Assembly: GCA_964553035.1 (NCBI GenBank)
Contig: CAZKJH010000003.1
Coordinates: 1 to 64,000, forward strand
From: JBBQIY01 sp964553035
GTDB lineage: Bacteria > Verrucomicrobiota > Kiritimatiellia > RFP12 > UBA3636
Length of the DNA stretch: 64,000 nt
Reading direction: 5' to 3'
Positions 29,832-39,156 of this stretch are shown here, piece by piece. Both the position numbers and the translations under genes were made by a program. How positions within the stretch are numbered: the stretch's first letter is position 1; the number at the start of each line of letters is the position of its first letter. The notes beneath the pieces are model-generated. The model had not been told where the DNA came from. It saw only the letters and a program-made list of their open reading frames with translations, and did not search any database.

Positions 29832-32800
29832 AGACATTACGACCGTGTCTGCACTTCGCCCTTGCGTCTTGAGCGCGGCCTTCATATACAGATCATAATC
29901 CGCCGAACCAAACATGGTACGCTCTAATACCGTTTTACGCCGCACGCTGACTTCGAGTCGGCCTGCTTCCATCTTGGTGATCTCGCAAGAGGTCGTCAGC
30001 ACCGTGTTCCCATCGCCAAGTCTGAAATCATTTCTCGAAGGGAGGAGTTCAATGCCCGAGACCTTGGCAGGTAGCCGAACCGTCCACACTTCATCAAATT
30101 GGTTTGCTCCACTGCGGAAAAATGGAAGCCTTCTTACCCCGTAACGAGGTGCAATAGAGGTGCTCCCCGCACCAGGCAAGCGAAGATTCATAAATTCGCC
30201 TTCACCAAGAGCCCATCCGGGCATGCGAATGCGGAAGTTCCTTTTGCCAGGATACGACTGGGTGTTCACAACATACTCGCCTTCGAGCACCGCACGGCGT
30301 GAATATGCCGACACGAGCTCGAGCACATGACGGCGGCGATCTTCGGGCATCATCTCCTCATACAAGCGCCGGAAACCCTCAACAGCCGATCCAAAATAAT
30401 CCGTCTCCACGTCCATGATCACCGTGCCGTCTTCCTGCACGTCCATGTTGTATCGTGTCGACACACGCCGTTCATATCCAGCATCAGGCTTCAGCTTCAT
30501 CCATTTTTTTGCCGCTACATCAGCAACCATCATGCCGTTCGCACTTGTCGCACGTAGTTCGGAATACTGCGAGCCGTCATTGACATAATATGTCGCGCCA
30601 CCATCGTCAACGGCAACCAAAAGAGAATCAAACATGCCGTAAGCATCAACATCCACACGCTCAACATCGTTCTCCAGTCGGCCTCCATCGACGAATACAA
30701 TGCGTGATTCGATTTCCACTGCGCGTAGCATCGCCTGAAGCAAAATTGCGACATCAACGGCGTGGCCGTATCCCGAACGAAGTGTTTCATCGGCTGCCGA
30801 AAGCATGGAGAGCGGCAACGTTGTATAGTCAGGCCCGTTAACGCGAATGTTCTTCACGACAAAGTCGCGAATGGTGCGCACCCTCTCAACAACAGTCGTT
30901 ACCCCCACAACCAACTCTTCTGCTTTCTTTGTCGCAAACGGCTGGCTCTCTGCCTTCTCGTTCATGCAATCTTGAATGATAGCAGCGTATCCAAAGGCAT
31001 CGACTTCCGGCACTACGCTGTATCGCCCACGAAACACATAGCGTGCCGATGGCATGTTGTCCTCACGAATCACGCCGGGAATGTTGGTGCAAACGGCAGT
31101 TATGCCATCGTCCGAACCTCCAACATTATGCAAAACATATTCAGTTTCAATCGGCTCAGAGCCTGAAGACTTTGTGACCTTTTCTGAACCTTTTTTATAT
31201 CGCTTTCCGACAATGCGTTTCATGTGAACAGAACTCGGCATTACCATACTCGTTTTGGCGAACTGACTGTCGTTTTTACCCTTGATCGTCAGGGATTGCT
31301 TCTCGATGTCGTCAAAGCCGCCGAAGCGCTTCGTGTAGGCATGGAAGGGTGCGCCATAACATCGGTGACGAATCGTATAGTCGATGACGCTTCCCACTTC
31401 AAGTCCCGGGAAGTTCACGACGAGCATCTTCCCGGCTGGATAGCGCGGTGCAGATGCCACCCACGACTGATCCATGATGTTCTTTTCCAGATCGGTCACT
31501 TCATGAACCGTTCCATCTGGACTGGTTACCGTCGCGGATACCAGCTCCACAGAATTCATCGCCGAGTTGAAAGGTATTTTAATATCTCCCTCTCGAATCT
31601 TACCCGCATACGAGAGAATCTTCTTGCGAACATGTACCGTCTCGACCCATGCGTTCGTCGCATTCTCAGGCTCCAGCACGGTTTCTTCAAGCAACACAAG
31701 CACATCGCCAGGTTTCTCCGCTTCCAACGGATTAGGACCTGATACCTCGTCTTGGAACTGAACGTCGCACCCGCTGAAAATCGGCACCGCCCGCACCGCC
31801 GCCTCGGTCTTTTGCAATGCCGTTCGTAACTCCAAATACGCTTCAGGTGAATACAAGCTCTTCGACATCACGAAGCTCGTTTCGGCCGATAGCACGCCGC
31901 TTGTGTACGCAGTTCGTTGCGAGTACGACATCCCTTCGCACGCAATTGCGACATCGCCGCCGCCTGCATAGGTGCCCTCTAAACCCGTATACAACGCAAT
32001 GCGCTCTTCCACCCCACATGGAATTTCTGTTTCCAGCGGGAAGCGACGTTTCTCAAGCCCGGTGCCGCCGATCAAATAATTGACATAGCCAAACACCTCA
32101 GTCAGCCGTGGTAGAGTCACGACATTGACACCGCCCGTGATAATACTCCCCGGCACACAGTAGTCGAACGTAAACGAAATCGGCGTAGTCGTGTCTTGCA
32201 TGTCTGCCGGCGTGATCTGTAAATCGGTGAGGAACGCACCTGGAGCCGAAGCTTGTAGCATGCGCTCAACGAACAGTCTGCGGTCTTCCCTCCGCATCTT
32301 CGAAAAGCCGCTACGGTACATGGTGTCATTAATGCCCTTCAATGTCACTGAGCTTTTTGCATACTGCCAGCCATTGCTGATTGTGCCCGTTGTTTCAATA
32401 GAAGCCATGTTTTCCTCGGCAGGCAATGCCGCCGATTCCAGTAAGGTCTCGCCTTCGGGCTTCGCCACAAGAAAGCTCTTCTCGCAAAGATACTCGGGAA
32501 GCAGCCGCGCCGAATTCTCGTTGGTGGGGTCCATGAGAATGTACTGAGCAGCACCTTTTGCACCGGGCTTCTCGCTCGCGACGCCGACGATGGCGTGATT
32601 GAAATAAATCTGGGGCACGTCAGGGTCGCGGCGTTCGCCGACATGAATGAGAACCGGATACGCCTCGATTCCCGCCATGCGAAGCATCACGACGAGGAGC
32701 GCTGCCTTATCACGGCAAACGCCGTACTTGTTCTGGAAGGTCAGGCTCACATCATGCGGTTCGTAGCCCGGAGCTTCGTTTTCTGGCGTGATGCCCATGT

Positions 32801-33740
32801 AGCGAATCTTCTGCGACACGTAGGTAAACACACGCCAAATTTTTTCATCGCGCGTCTGCGCTCCGTCGATCAGCGCATCTGCGGTCTGCTGCATTTCTGG
32901 CACAGTTGCCGCCATGCGCGGGGCACTAAGATTCCAATACCATTTCGAAAGCTCCTGCCAGCTTGGCAGTGTCGACACCAGAAGACGCTGCGCACACGTG
33001 TGTAGCGGCGGCATGTCTGGCTCCGGAAATGCTTGCGGCACATTCTTGACACTCCAACGGTGGCGCGTGGCACCATCGGCAAGCACCTCTGTCTCGTACT
33101 TAAGGCCATCGTTGATTTCATCGCGTACCTTAATAACTTTGAGAGGCAATGCGACTGGCGCGATAATCTCGTGGACCAGCTCCACGATCGGCGATGTGAT
33201 CTCAAACACCGTGTAGTCGCTGAAGGCGTTTGGCACGCGAGCCTTCGTGGTGTTGCGTGTTACCACAAGGTGGAGTGTGTCGCCAATCTCTACGCCGGGA
33301 AAGGCGAGGGTGAGGATCTTGTTGTTGGGATCGTAGATATTCGAATCCATCTGACCCGACTCGGTCATCAGGCGACTGTTGTCCGCAACGTCGATTTCGA
33401 CTGAAGTTCCATCGCATTTAATAATTTCCGCCTTGTCGACGATCACATCGCCGTAGGAGAGGCTCATCCAGAAAGAAGCTGTGCGCGAGTTGCGTCTGCC
33501 CTTTTCAGTAAGAATCTTCTCATACCATTCGTTTGTGCTCTTGCCCGTGCCGTCAGGATTATACGATTCAACCGTATAGTCGCATACCAGCACGCTGTCA
33601 GCATCTGGATAAGCCACAGCATCGACGCGCGTCGCGCGTTCTACCGCCACCGCCTGATCTATCAGCGGCTCGCCTGCCGCGTGGCAGAGTCCACACCCAG
33701 CTATCCATGCCACCATACAAAGAACAACAAATCGCTCCAT
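29814..33740 (-). CDS. Secreted protein with two DUF3857-transglutaminase-like modules
   Basis: The 1308-residue protein begins with a signal peptide (cleavage likely after CHA at about 19-21). Residues 25-400 form a DUF3857 domain and a transglutaminase-like core with Cys342 (YGVCRDKA), His382 and Asp404. A second copy of the same layout starts near residue 690, but its core reads GYGHAVDVA where the Cys is expected, so the nucleophile is lost. Function in this family is unknown; many members are cell-envelope proteins near peptidoglycan or polymer metabolism. The ATG at 33740 follows AGAGGTG. A promoter with TTGCGC and TATACT lies upstream. Confidence 0.8.
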   Translation of the reverse strand: MERFVVLCMVAWIAGCGLCHAAGEPLIDQAVAVERATRVDAVAYPDADSVLVCDYTVESYNPDGTGKSTNEWYEKILTEKGRRNSRTASFWMSLSYGDVIVDKAEIIKCDGTSVEIDVADNSRLMTESGQMDSNIYDPNNKILTLAFPGVEIGDTLHLVVTRNTTKARVPNAFSDYTVFEITSPIVELVHEIIAPVALPLKVIKVRDEINDGLKYETEVLADGATRHRWSVKNVPQAFPEPDMPPLHTCAQRLLVSTLPSWQELSKWYWNLSAPRMAATVPEMQQTADALIDGAQTRDEKIWRVFTYVSQKIRYMGITPENEAPGYEPHDVSLTFQNKYGVCRDKAALLVVMLRMAGIEAYPVLIHVGERRDPDVPQIYFNHAIVGVASEKPGAKGAAQYILMDPTNENSARLLPEYLCEKSFLVAKPEGETLLESAALPAEENMASIETTGTISNGWQYAKSSVTLKGINDTMYRSGFSKMRREDRRLFVERMLQASAPGAFLTDLQITPADMQDTTTPISFTFDYCVPGSIITGGVNVVTLPRLTEVFGYVNYLIGGTGLEKRRFPLETEIPCGVEERIALYTGLEGTYAGGGDVAIACEGMSYSQRTAYTSGVLSAETSFVMSKSLYSPEAYLELRTALQKTEAAVRAVPIFSGCDVQFQDEVSGPNPLEAEKPGDVLVLLEETVLEPENATNAWVETVHVRKKILSYAGKIREGDIKIPFNSAMNSVELVSATVTSPDGTVHEVTDLEKNIMDQSWVASAPRYPAGKMLVVNFPGLEVGSVIDYTIRHRCYGAPFHAYTKRFGGFDDIEKQSLTIKGKNDSQFAKTSMVMPSSVHMKRIVGKRYKKGSEKVTKSSGSEPIETEYVLHNVGGSDDGITAVCTNIPGVIREDNMPSARYVFRGRYSVVPEVDAFGYAAIIQDCMNEKAESQPFATKKAEELVVGVTTVVERVRTIRDFVVKNIRVNGPDYTTLPLSMLSAADETLRSGYGHAVDVAILLQAMLRAVEIESRIVFVDGGRLENDVERVDVDAYGMFDSLLVAVDDGGATYYVNDGSQYSELRATSANGMMVADVAAKKWMKLKPDAGYERRVSTRYNMDVQEDGTVIMDVETDYFGSAVEGFRRLYEEMMPEDRRRHVLELVSAYSRRAVLEGEYVVNTQSYPGKRNFRIRMPGWALGEGEFMNLRLPGAGSTSIAPRYGVRRLPFFRSGANQFDEVWTVRLPAKVSGIELLPSRNDFRLGDGNTVLTTSCEITKMEAGRLEVSVRRKTVLERTMFGSADYDLYMKAALKTQGRSADTVVMSLVDFL

Positions 33741-33763
33741 ATTCACCTCTTTCTTAGCGTGGG

Positions 33764-33793
33764 AGTATAACAAAGCACTTTTGCCAAGCGCAA
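33764..33793 (-). promoter_or_regulatory. Sigma-70-like promoter of the transglutaminase-like gene
   Basis: On the minus strand TTGCGC (33793-33788), an 18-base spacer and TATACT (33769-33764) stand about 24 bases before the ATG at 33740. The same -35 hexamer and spacer length occur in the divergent rarA promoter. Confidence 0.5.
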
Positions 33794-34008
33794 ATCTATT
33801 CTCAGGGATGCCAGCTCCGCATCGCCTATGGCTCGCTCCGTGGCAGAGTCGGCACCGTACCACCTGCTGGCGAGAACAAAGAACGTAGCTTGGTGGGAAG
33901 GCAAAAGAGGGAGGAATAACTCGCTTTATAGCGGTGTGTTGGAGGCACTGCCTCTTGGCATTTGCGTCTGGAGCGAGGCGAAGACGACGCTGAGGTTGCA
34001 AGCGCAGC

Positions 34009-34038
34009 TTGCGCCACGGAGGGGATATCCGCTATAAT
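34009..34038 (+). promoter_or_regulatory. Sigma-70-like promoter of rarA
   Basis: TTGCGC (34009-34014), an 18-base spacer and a perfect TATAAT (34033-34038). The predicted start of transcription falls at about 34045, one base before the rarA ATG, so the message may be leaderless. Confidence 0.6.
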
Positions 34039-34045
34039 TGAGCGC

Positions 34046-35386
34046 ATGGATATAGATGAAGACAATTTTTTCGAGCTTACGGCAAATGGCGATGTCCCTT
34101 CGGGGCGGCAGCCGCTTGCAGCGCGGATGCGCCCGCGTTGCATGAACGATATCGTCGGTCAGCAGCATATCATCGGACCGGGCAAGCTCCTGCGGCGGGT
34201 GATCGAAGCCGACCGCCTTTCTAGCATCATCCTCTACGGACCTCCGGGCTGCGGAAAGACCTCCATCGCCGAGGTGATCGCGCTGAGCACGAAACGGCAC
34301 TTCCAGCGGGCCAGCGGCGTACTGTCGAATGTTGCGACATTGCGCGTCATTTTGGAGACCGCGCGCAAGGTGGCAACAGGACGTGGCACGATTCTCTTTA
34401 TCGACGAAATTCATCGCTTCAACAAAGCGCAACAAGACGTGTTGCTCCCCTACGTGGAAGACGGTAGCATCACGCTCATCGGAGCCACCACGCACAACCC
34501 ACAGATGTTCGTGAATACGCCGCTGACCTCGCGTTCGCTGGTTTTTGAGCTCAAGCCGGTGTCGGAAGACGAGATCTCGACGCTCCTGCGTCGCGCGCTC
34601 GCCGATGCCGAGTATGGCCTAGGCGGAATGGGTGTGGAGGCAGACGACGATGCGCTCGCGCACATCGCCATGATCTGCGAAGGCGATGCCCGTAAGGCAC
34701 TCAATGCGCTCGAGGTAGCAGCACTCAGCACACCACCAGGCGAAAACGATATTCGGCGCATTACAACGCACGTCGCACAAGAGTGTGTGCAACGCAAGAT
34801 GCTCAATTACGACAAGGATGAAGAAGGACACTACAACACCATCTCGGCCTTCATCAAGTCAATACGCGGTTCGGATCCTCATGCGGCGATCTACTGGCTT
34901 GCCAAGATGCTGGTGGCGGGAGAAGACCCACGCTTTATTGCGCGCCGCCTCGTCATCAGTGCTTCAGAAGACATCGGCAATGCTGATCCGCGCGGCATCT
35001 CTATCGCCGTCGCAGCCATGCAGGCTGTGGAGTTTATCGGCATGCCCGAGGCGCGCATTACGCTGGCGCAAGCCACAACCTACCTTGCCACAGCGCCCAA
35101 GAGCAACGCCGCTTACCTCGCGATTAGCGAGGCAGAGGCCGACATCCATGCGGGGCGGGTGATGGAAGTGCCCGAACATCTGCATAATGTCCATATCAAG
35201 GCCGTAGGTAAAGATCTTGGCGAAGGCTATCAATACCCACACGATTTTAACAACAGCTATGTCGCTCAGGATTACATCCCCGTTGCGAAGGAATACTATA
35301 AGCCCAAAGATGTAGGCTATGAAGAGACGGTCGCTAAGCGTATGGCGTGGTGGAAGGCGCAGCAACAAACCTCAACCAAAGCGTAG
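34046..35386 (+). CDS. rarA: Replication-associated recombination protein RarA (MgsA)
   Basis: RarA is a clamp-loader-like AAA+ ATPase acting at stalled replication forks. The 446-residue protein has RMRPRCMNDIVGQQHIIGPGKLL, Walker A GPPGCGKT (65-72), Walker B LFIDEIHRFNKAQQD, the sensor region SLVFELKPVSEDE, and the C-terminal domain with SIRGSDPHAAIYWLAKMLVAGEDP. The start at 34046 matches the family's short N-terminus and the promoter; the 28 open codons upstream are not RarA-like. No Shine-Dalgarno is visible. It converges on feoB with an eight-base gap. Confidence 0.93.
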   Translation: MDIDEDNFFELTANGDVPSGRQPLAARMRPRCMNDIVGQQHIIGPGKLLRRVIEADRLSSIILYGPPGCGKTSIAEVIALSTKRHFQRASGVLSNVATLRVILETARKVATGRGTILFIDEIHRFNKAQQDVLLPYVEDGSITLIGATTHNPQMFVNTPLTSRSLVFELKPVSEDEISTLLRRALADAEYGLGGMGVEADDDALAHIAMICEGDARKALNALEVAALSTPPGENDIRRITTHVAQECVQRKMLNYDKDEEGHYNTISAFIKSIRGSDPHAAIYWLAKMLVAGEDPRFIARRLVISASEDIGNADPRGISIAVAAMQAVEFIGMPEARITLAQATTYLATAPKSNAAYLAISEAEADIHAGRVMEVPEHLHNVHIKAVGKDLGEGYQYPHDFNNSYVAQDYIPVAKEYYKPKDVGYEETVAKRMAWWKAQQQTSTKA

Positions 35387-35393
35387 TCGGTTA

Positions 35394-37703
35394 TTAAATC
35401 AACTGAATCTTTCGCCGCCGTCCCATTACGGCGAATCCAGTGATCATCGACGTCAGCAAGAGAATCGGTACGGCAATCCACAGCAGGCTGTGGCCCAACG
35501 TGATTTGGAAGTAGAGCGTCGCAACGGACCAGCCCAACACCGTGAGGTAAACCATCATCACCACGCCGTAGTACCGTCCCAGCTCTCGGAAAGCCGCACC
35601 CATCGCGGCCAGGCACGGTACGTAGAGCAGAATAAAGAGCAGGTAGGCAAACGCTTGATGGCGACCCTTCGAAAACTTGATGCGCATGTTTGTGAAGACC
35701 GAGGTTTCGGTATCGAAAGCTTCCGCTACCGCCGCCTCATCGCCCGAAACATCGCGAAAGCCAAGCGGATCGCTCAGGGCCCTGAAGATTTTGCCAAAGG
35801 CAGGCGGGATAGTTGCGAAGGCATCTCGGACGCCGCCCCAGAAACTATATTTTGGCTCGTTTAAATCCACATCCTCCGCAGAAAATGCCAAGGTGCTGTT
35901 CTGTCCATAGAGACTGGTCATTGTGCCGATTACGGCTTCTTTGGCAAACAGTCCAGTAAAGATGGCAACGGTGGCAGGCCAGTTATCTTTCTCTACGCCC
36001 ATCGGTTCAAAAACTGGCGTGCAGGCCGTGGCGACGGCTGACAGCACCGATTTTTCACTATCCTTATTACCGATCGAGCCATCCGTTCCAATCGTGTTGA
36101 GGACGCCGAGGATGAGCACCATGGGCACGATTACTTTACCTGCACGGAAAATGAAGACATGCAATCGATCCCAGGAATGGAGCAGAATGTGCTTCAGACG
36201 CGGCATGTGGTAGGGCGGTAGCTCCATGATAAAATGGGATGGTTCGCCGTAGAAAATGGTCTTCTTGAGAATCAGACCGGTAAGGATGCCCATGAGCATA
36301 CCTGCGAGATAGATCATGAAGACAAGTCTTCCCGGATTTTCAGAAAAGAACGCCGCACCGAACACCACATAGACAGGCAACTTGGCTCCGCACGACATGA
36401 AAGGCGTCATAAAAATGGTCAAAAAACGGTCGCGCTTGCTCTCCAGCGTCCGCGTTGCCATGATGGCCGGCACCGAGCAACCGAAGCCCACGAGCAGCGG
36501 CACGAAAGACTTGCCGGGAAGGCCGAGCCAGCGCATGAATCGATCCATCACAAACGCCGCACGCGCCATGTACCCTGAGTCTTCCAAGATAGCCAGACAG
36601 AAGAACATGAAGAAGATTGGCGGAAGGAACGTGGCCATCGTCTGCAAACCAGCACCCAAGCCGCTCGCGATCAACGCAACGAGGAACCCGGGCAGTCCCA
36701 TCTTCTCCATCAGCACCGTGGGGCCATCAACGAAAAACGTCCCACCTAGGACATCGAAAAAGTCAATGAACGCACCTCCCACAACTTGGGTGATCCAGAA
36801 CACAATGTACATCACCAACAGGAAGAACGGGATGCCGAGCCATTTGTTAAGGATAACGGTGTCGGCCTTTTGGGTAAAGAAAACCCTCGGTGCGGCATGG
36901 GTCACCACCTCGTGGCAGAGCCCTTGAATCACGCCATAGCGAGAGTTGGCCAGCGATTCGTCGGGATACTCCTTGAGAATTTTGACGATCCGAGAGCGTG
37001 CTTCGTCGAGTGTTTCTGTAGTCACCGCACCCATCGCGACTGCCTTATCGCACACGGGCTGGTCGCCTTCCAGCAATCGGATGGCAATCCAGCGATCATT
37101 GACGTGATACGACTGCGCAACGGGGCCACACGAAGGCAATAAGGCCGCGATTTCCACCTCAACCTCGTTTGTGTAGCCGATCTTCACGATCGGCTGTGCG
37201 GGGTGAAGCAAGGCTGATTCGATTGAGGCGATTAACGACTTGATACCCGACGGCTTTCGAACATCCACACCGACAACAGGGCAGCCAAGGTGCTTCTCTA
37301 AATGAGCGAGGTCAATCTTAATTCCGCGGCACTGCACCATATCCATCATCGTGACGATGTGGATCATCGGCACCCGAAGCTCGGTGAGCAATAACGTCAG
37401 ATAGAGATTTCTCTCCAGATTAGTTCCGTCGATCACATTGACGAACATATCCGCTTCTCCACCCAAGGTGTACTCGACGGCTACTCGCTCGTCTTCACTA
37501 CTCGACGTCAGTGAATAAATCCCAGGCAAATCAACCAACTCCACATCTGAGGCGTCGGCAAGCTTGAATATCCCAGTCTTGCGCTCAACCGTCACACCAG
37601 GCCAGTTGCCGATGTGCTGCCGTGATCCCGTCAACGCATTGAAGACGGTTGTCTTTCCGCAGTTCGGATTGCCGATGAGGCCAACTTTATAGGTTTTCTT
37701 CAC
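35394..37703 (-). CDS. feoB: Ferrous iron transport protein B
   Basis: FeoB carries Fe(II) across the inner membrane. The 769-residue protein has an N-terminal G domain with G1 GNPNCGKT (11-18), G3 DLPGIYSL and G4 MDMV, then a membrane region from about residue 280 with gate-like motifs, including the Cys-containing FGCSVPAIMATR. It lies 18 bases after feoA. G4 reads MMDMVQ, where NMMD/NxxD is typical of FeoB. The Fe(II) form suits an anaerobic life, in line with the HydE-like gene nearby. Confidence 0.95.
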   Translation of the reverse strand: MKKTYKVGLIGNPNCGKTTVFNALTGSRQHIGNWPGVTVERKTGIFKLADASDVELVDLPGIYSLTSSSEDERVAVEYTLGGEADMFVNVIDGTNLERNLYLTLLLTELRVPMIHIVTMMDMVQCRGIKIDLAHLEKHLGCPVVGVDVRKPSGIKSLIASIESALLHPAQPIVKIGYTNEVEVEIAALLPSCGPVAQSYHVNDRWIAIRLLEGDQPVCDKAVAMGAVTTETLDEARSRIVKILKEYPDESLANSRYGVIQGLCHEVVTHAAPRVFFTQKADTVILNKWLGIPFFLLVMYIVFWITQVVGGAFIDFFDVLGGTFFVDGPTVLMEKMGLPGFLVALIASGLGAGLQTMATFLPPIFFMFFCLAILEDSGYMARAAFVMDRFMRWLGLPGKSFVPLLVGFGCSVPAIMATRTLESKRDRFLTIFMTPFMSCGAKLPVYVVFGAAFFSENPGRLVFMIYLAGMLMGILTGLILKKTIFYGEPSHFIMELPPYHMPRLKHILLHSWDRLHVFIFRAGKVIVPMVLILGVLNTIGTDGSIGNKDSEKSVLSAVATACTPVFEPMGVEKDNWPATVAIFTGLFAKEAVIGTMTSLYGQNSTLAFSAEDVDLNEPKYSFWGGVRDAFATIPPAFGKIFRALSDPLGFRDVSGDEAAVAEAFDTETSVFTNMRIKFSKGRHQAFAYLLFILLYVPCLAAMGAAFRELGRYYGVVMMVYLTVLGWSVATLYFQITLGHSLLWIAVPILLLTSMITGFAVMGRRRKIQLI

Positions 37704-37721
37704 TGAAAGACCTCCGCGAAT

Positions 37722-37958
37722 TTACAGAATACAGACCTCAACCACGGCGGCCTCTGCCTTGCGGAGCGAGAGATGAAAACCCCTCACTTCAATTTCGATC
37801 GGATCCCCCAAGGGAGCCTGGTTAACAAGCTGCACAACGGCTCCCCGAGTCAGGCCAAGCGAAAGAAGCTTGGCCCGATAGGCCGGATTTCCTTCGGCAT
37901 ACCCCACCACCTTCGCCTTCACGCCTCTGACAAGATTACTGAGTGAGTATTTAGTCAT
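37722..37958 (-). CDS. feoA: Ferrous iron transport protein A
   Basis: FeoA is a small SH3-like cytoplasmic partner needed for FeoB activity. The 78-residue protein contains YRAKLLSLGLTRGAVVQLVNQAPLGDPIEIEVRGFHLSLRKAEA, in the family pattern of LSLGL, APLGDP and RGxxLSLRxxEA. It is the first gene of the feoAB operon, with a near-consensus promoter just upstream. Confidence 0.94.
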   Translation of the reverse strand: MTKYSLSNLVRGVKAKVVGYAEGNPAYRAKLLSLGLTRGAVVQLVNQAPLGDPIEIEVRGFHLSLRKAEAAVVEVCIL

Positions 37959-37970
37959 GGAACGCCTCGT

Positions 37971-37988
37971 TTGTTATAATAGCCTAAC
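37971..37988. promoter_or_regulatory. Candidate metal-regulator operator in the feoA leader
   Basis: An 18-base dyad TGTTA-N8-TAACA lies between the feoA promoter and start codon. Its right half, TAGCCTAACA, resembles half of a DtxR/IdeR-type iron box. No Fur-like box is visible. Confidence 0.35.
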
Positions 37989-38004
37989 ATTTGAAAAAGA
38001 AATA

Positions 38005-38033
38005 AATATAGCCCTATGCGCGGTACTTGTCAA
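38005..38033 (-). promoter_or_regulatory. Sigma-70 promoter of feoAB
   Basis: On the minus strand TTGACA (38033-38028), a 17-base spacer and TATATT (38010-38005). This is close to consensus and gives a leader of about 40 bases before feoA. Confidence 0.75.
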
Positions 38034-38046
38034 CATAAAAAATCCC

Positions 38047-38075
38047 TTGGCTTCCTGTTCCTGTTACTTTATACT
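38047..38075 (+). promoter_or_regulatory. Sigma-70-like promoter of mnmA
   Basis: TTGGCT (38047-38052), a 17-base spacer and TATACT (38070-38075). The predicted transcript starts around 38082, seven bases before the mnmA ATG, leaving no room for a Shine-Dalgarno sequence. An alternative TATAAT at 37975-37980 has a weak -35. Confidence 0.55.
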
Positions 38076-38088
38076 GTTCGCCTCCATC

Positions 38089-39156
38089 ATGAAAATAATA
38101 GTCGGTCTCAGTGGCGGCGTCGATTCCTCGGTCGCAGCGCTACTTCTCAAGAACGAGGGACATGAGGTCACAGGTGTGACCATGAAAATCTGGCGTTCTG
38201 GCAAATATGCCGGCGGCGACAGGGATGCTTGTTTTGGTTCTGGCGAGGACGAGGATGTTGCCGTCGCAGAGGCACTTTGCGCCCGCATCGGCATTCCCTA
38301 CCGCACCTTTGACTGTTCCAGTCAATATGACGATCTGATCGTCTCGCACTTCCGCAATGAATACATGGCTGGCCGCACCCCGAATCCGTGTGTGCGCTGC
38401 AACGCCATGATGAAATTTGGTCTTCTTCCTGAGCTGGCTAAGGCCGAAGGGATCGCCTTCGATCGCTTCGCAACGGGCCATTATGCCCGCACGGATATTG
38501 TCGACGGACACTCCCGCTTGCTCCGGGCTGTCGATTCTTTCAAGGATCAGTCATACTTCCTTTATCGACTTTCGCAGGAGCAACTGGCGCGCCATCTCTT
38601 CCCGTTAGGTAGTCTCTCAAAGAACGAGGTGAGGCAAATAGCGCGAGAAAATCAGCTTGATGCCGCCGAGAAGCCAGACAGCCAAGACTTCTATAGTGGC
38701 GACCGCGATGAACTGATCGGCGAGCCAGATCGTTCAGGAAACATTGTCGATGAAACCGGCAAAATCCTCGGACATCATACCGGATTCTGGAAATACACCA
38801 TCGGCCAGCGCAAAGGGCTCTGCATTGCTCATCCGTTACCCCTCTATGTCGTCGAGCTCAACGCCTGCACGAACGAAGTGGTCGTCGGCACCGTTGAACG
38901 CACACTCGGTCATTCGCTCGTTGCTGACTCCTGCAACTGGACTTCGATTCCTGCGCCGGAGACGACAATGGATGTCCAGATCAAAGTCCGTTCCGCAGGG
39001 AAGCCGCTTGAAGGCGCAACCGTGCGCCCGCTTGGCGAAGGACGCTATGAAGCGCGCTTCGCCACTGGCATTGCTGGCGTTGCGCCCGGACAATCCGCCG
39101 TCTTCTTCCAGGGCGATGTCGTCCTCGGCGGCGGCATTATCAGGAGCGCCGAATGA
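38089..39156 (+). CDS. mnmA: MnmA-like tRNA 2-thiouridylase, atypical second active-site position
   Basis: MnmA thiolates U34 of tRNA-Lys, -Glu and -Gln. The 355-residue protein has the PP-loop LSGGVDSSVAA, the GRTPNPCVRCN site with the first catalytic Cys, FATGHYAR, KDQSYFLYRL and YTIGQRKGL. Where the second catalytic Cys is expected (SQxICF in typical enzymes) it has KPDSQDFYSGD, with Tyr instead. It may be a different class of enzyme or act on another RNA. The start at 38089 gives MKIIVGLSGG; no ribosome-binding site is visible. Its stop overlaps the HydE-like gene (ATGA). Confidence 0.82.
   Translation: MKIIVGLSGGVDSSVAALLLKNEGHEVTGVTMKIWRSGKYAGGDRDACFGSGEDEDVAVAEALCARIGIPYRTFDCSSQYDDLIVSHFRNEYMAGRTPNPCVRCNAMMKFGLLPELAKAEGIAFDRFATGHYARTDIVDGHSRLLRAVDSFKDQSYFLYRLSQEQLARHLFPLGSLSKNEVRQIARENQLDAAEKPDSQDFYSGDRDELIGEPDRSGNIVDETGKILGHHTGFWKYTIGQRKGLCIAHPLPLYVVELNACTNEVVVGTVERTLGHSLVADSCNWTSIPAPETTMDVQIKVRSAGKPLEGATVRPLGEGRYEARFATGIAGVAPGQSAVFFQGDVVLGGGIIRSAE

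Larger units (their letters stand above)
33741..34045. other. Divergent intergenic region
   Basis: About 300 bases between the divergent transglutaminase-like gene and rarA. It contains a promoter for each gene. The remaining sequence is GC-rich and stays open in several frames without resembling a protein. Confidence 0.5.

Noticed and set aside
33962..34045. 28-codon upstream extension of RarA
   Set aside because: Would start before the promoter and adds residues not found in RarA proteins.
37957..38088. N-terminal extension of MnmA
   Set aside because: The upstream frame crosses the feoA promoter and adds residues not present in MnmA.
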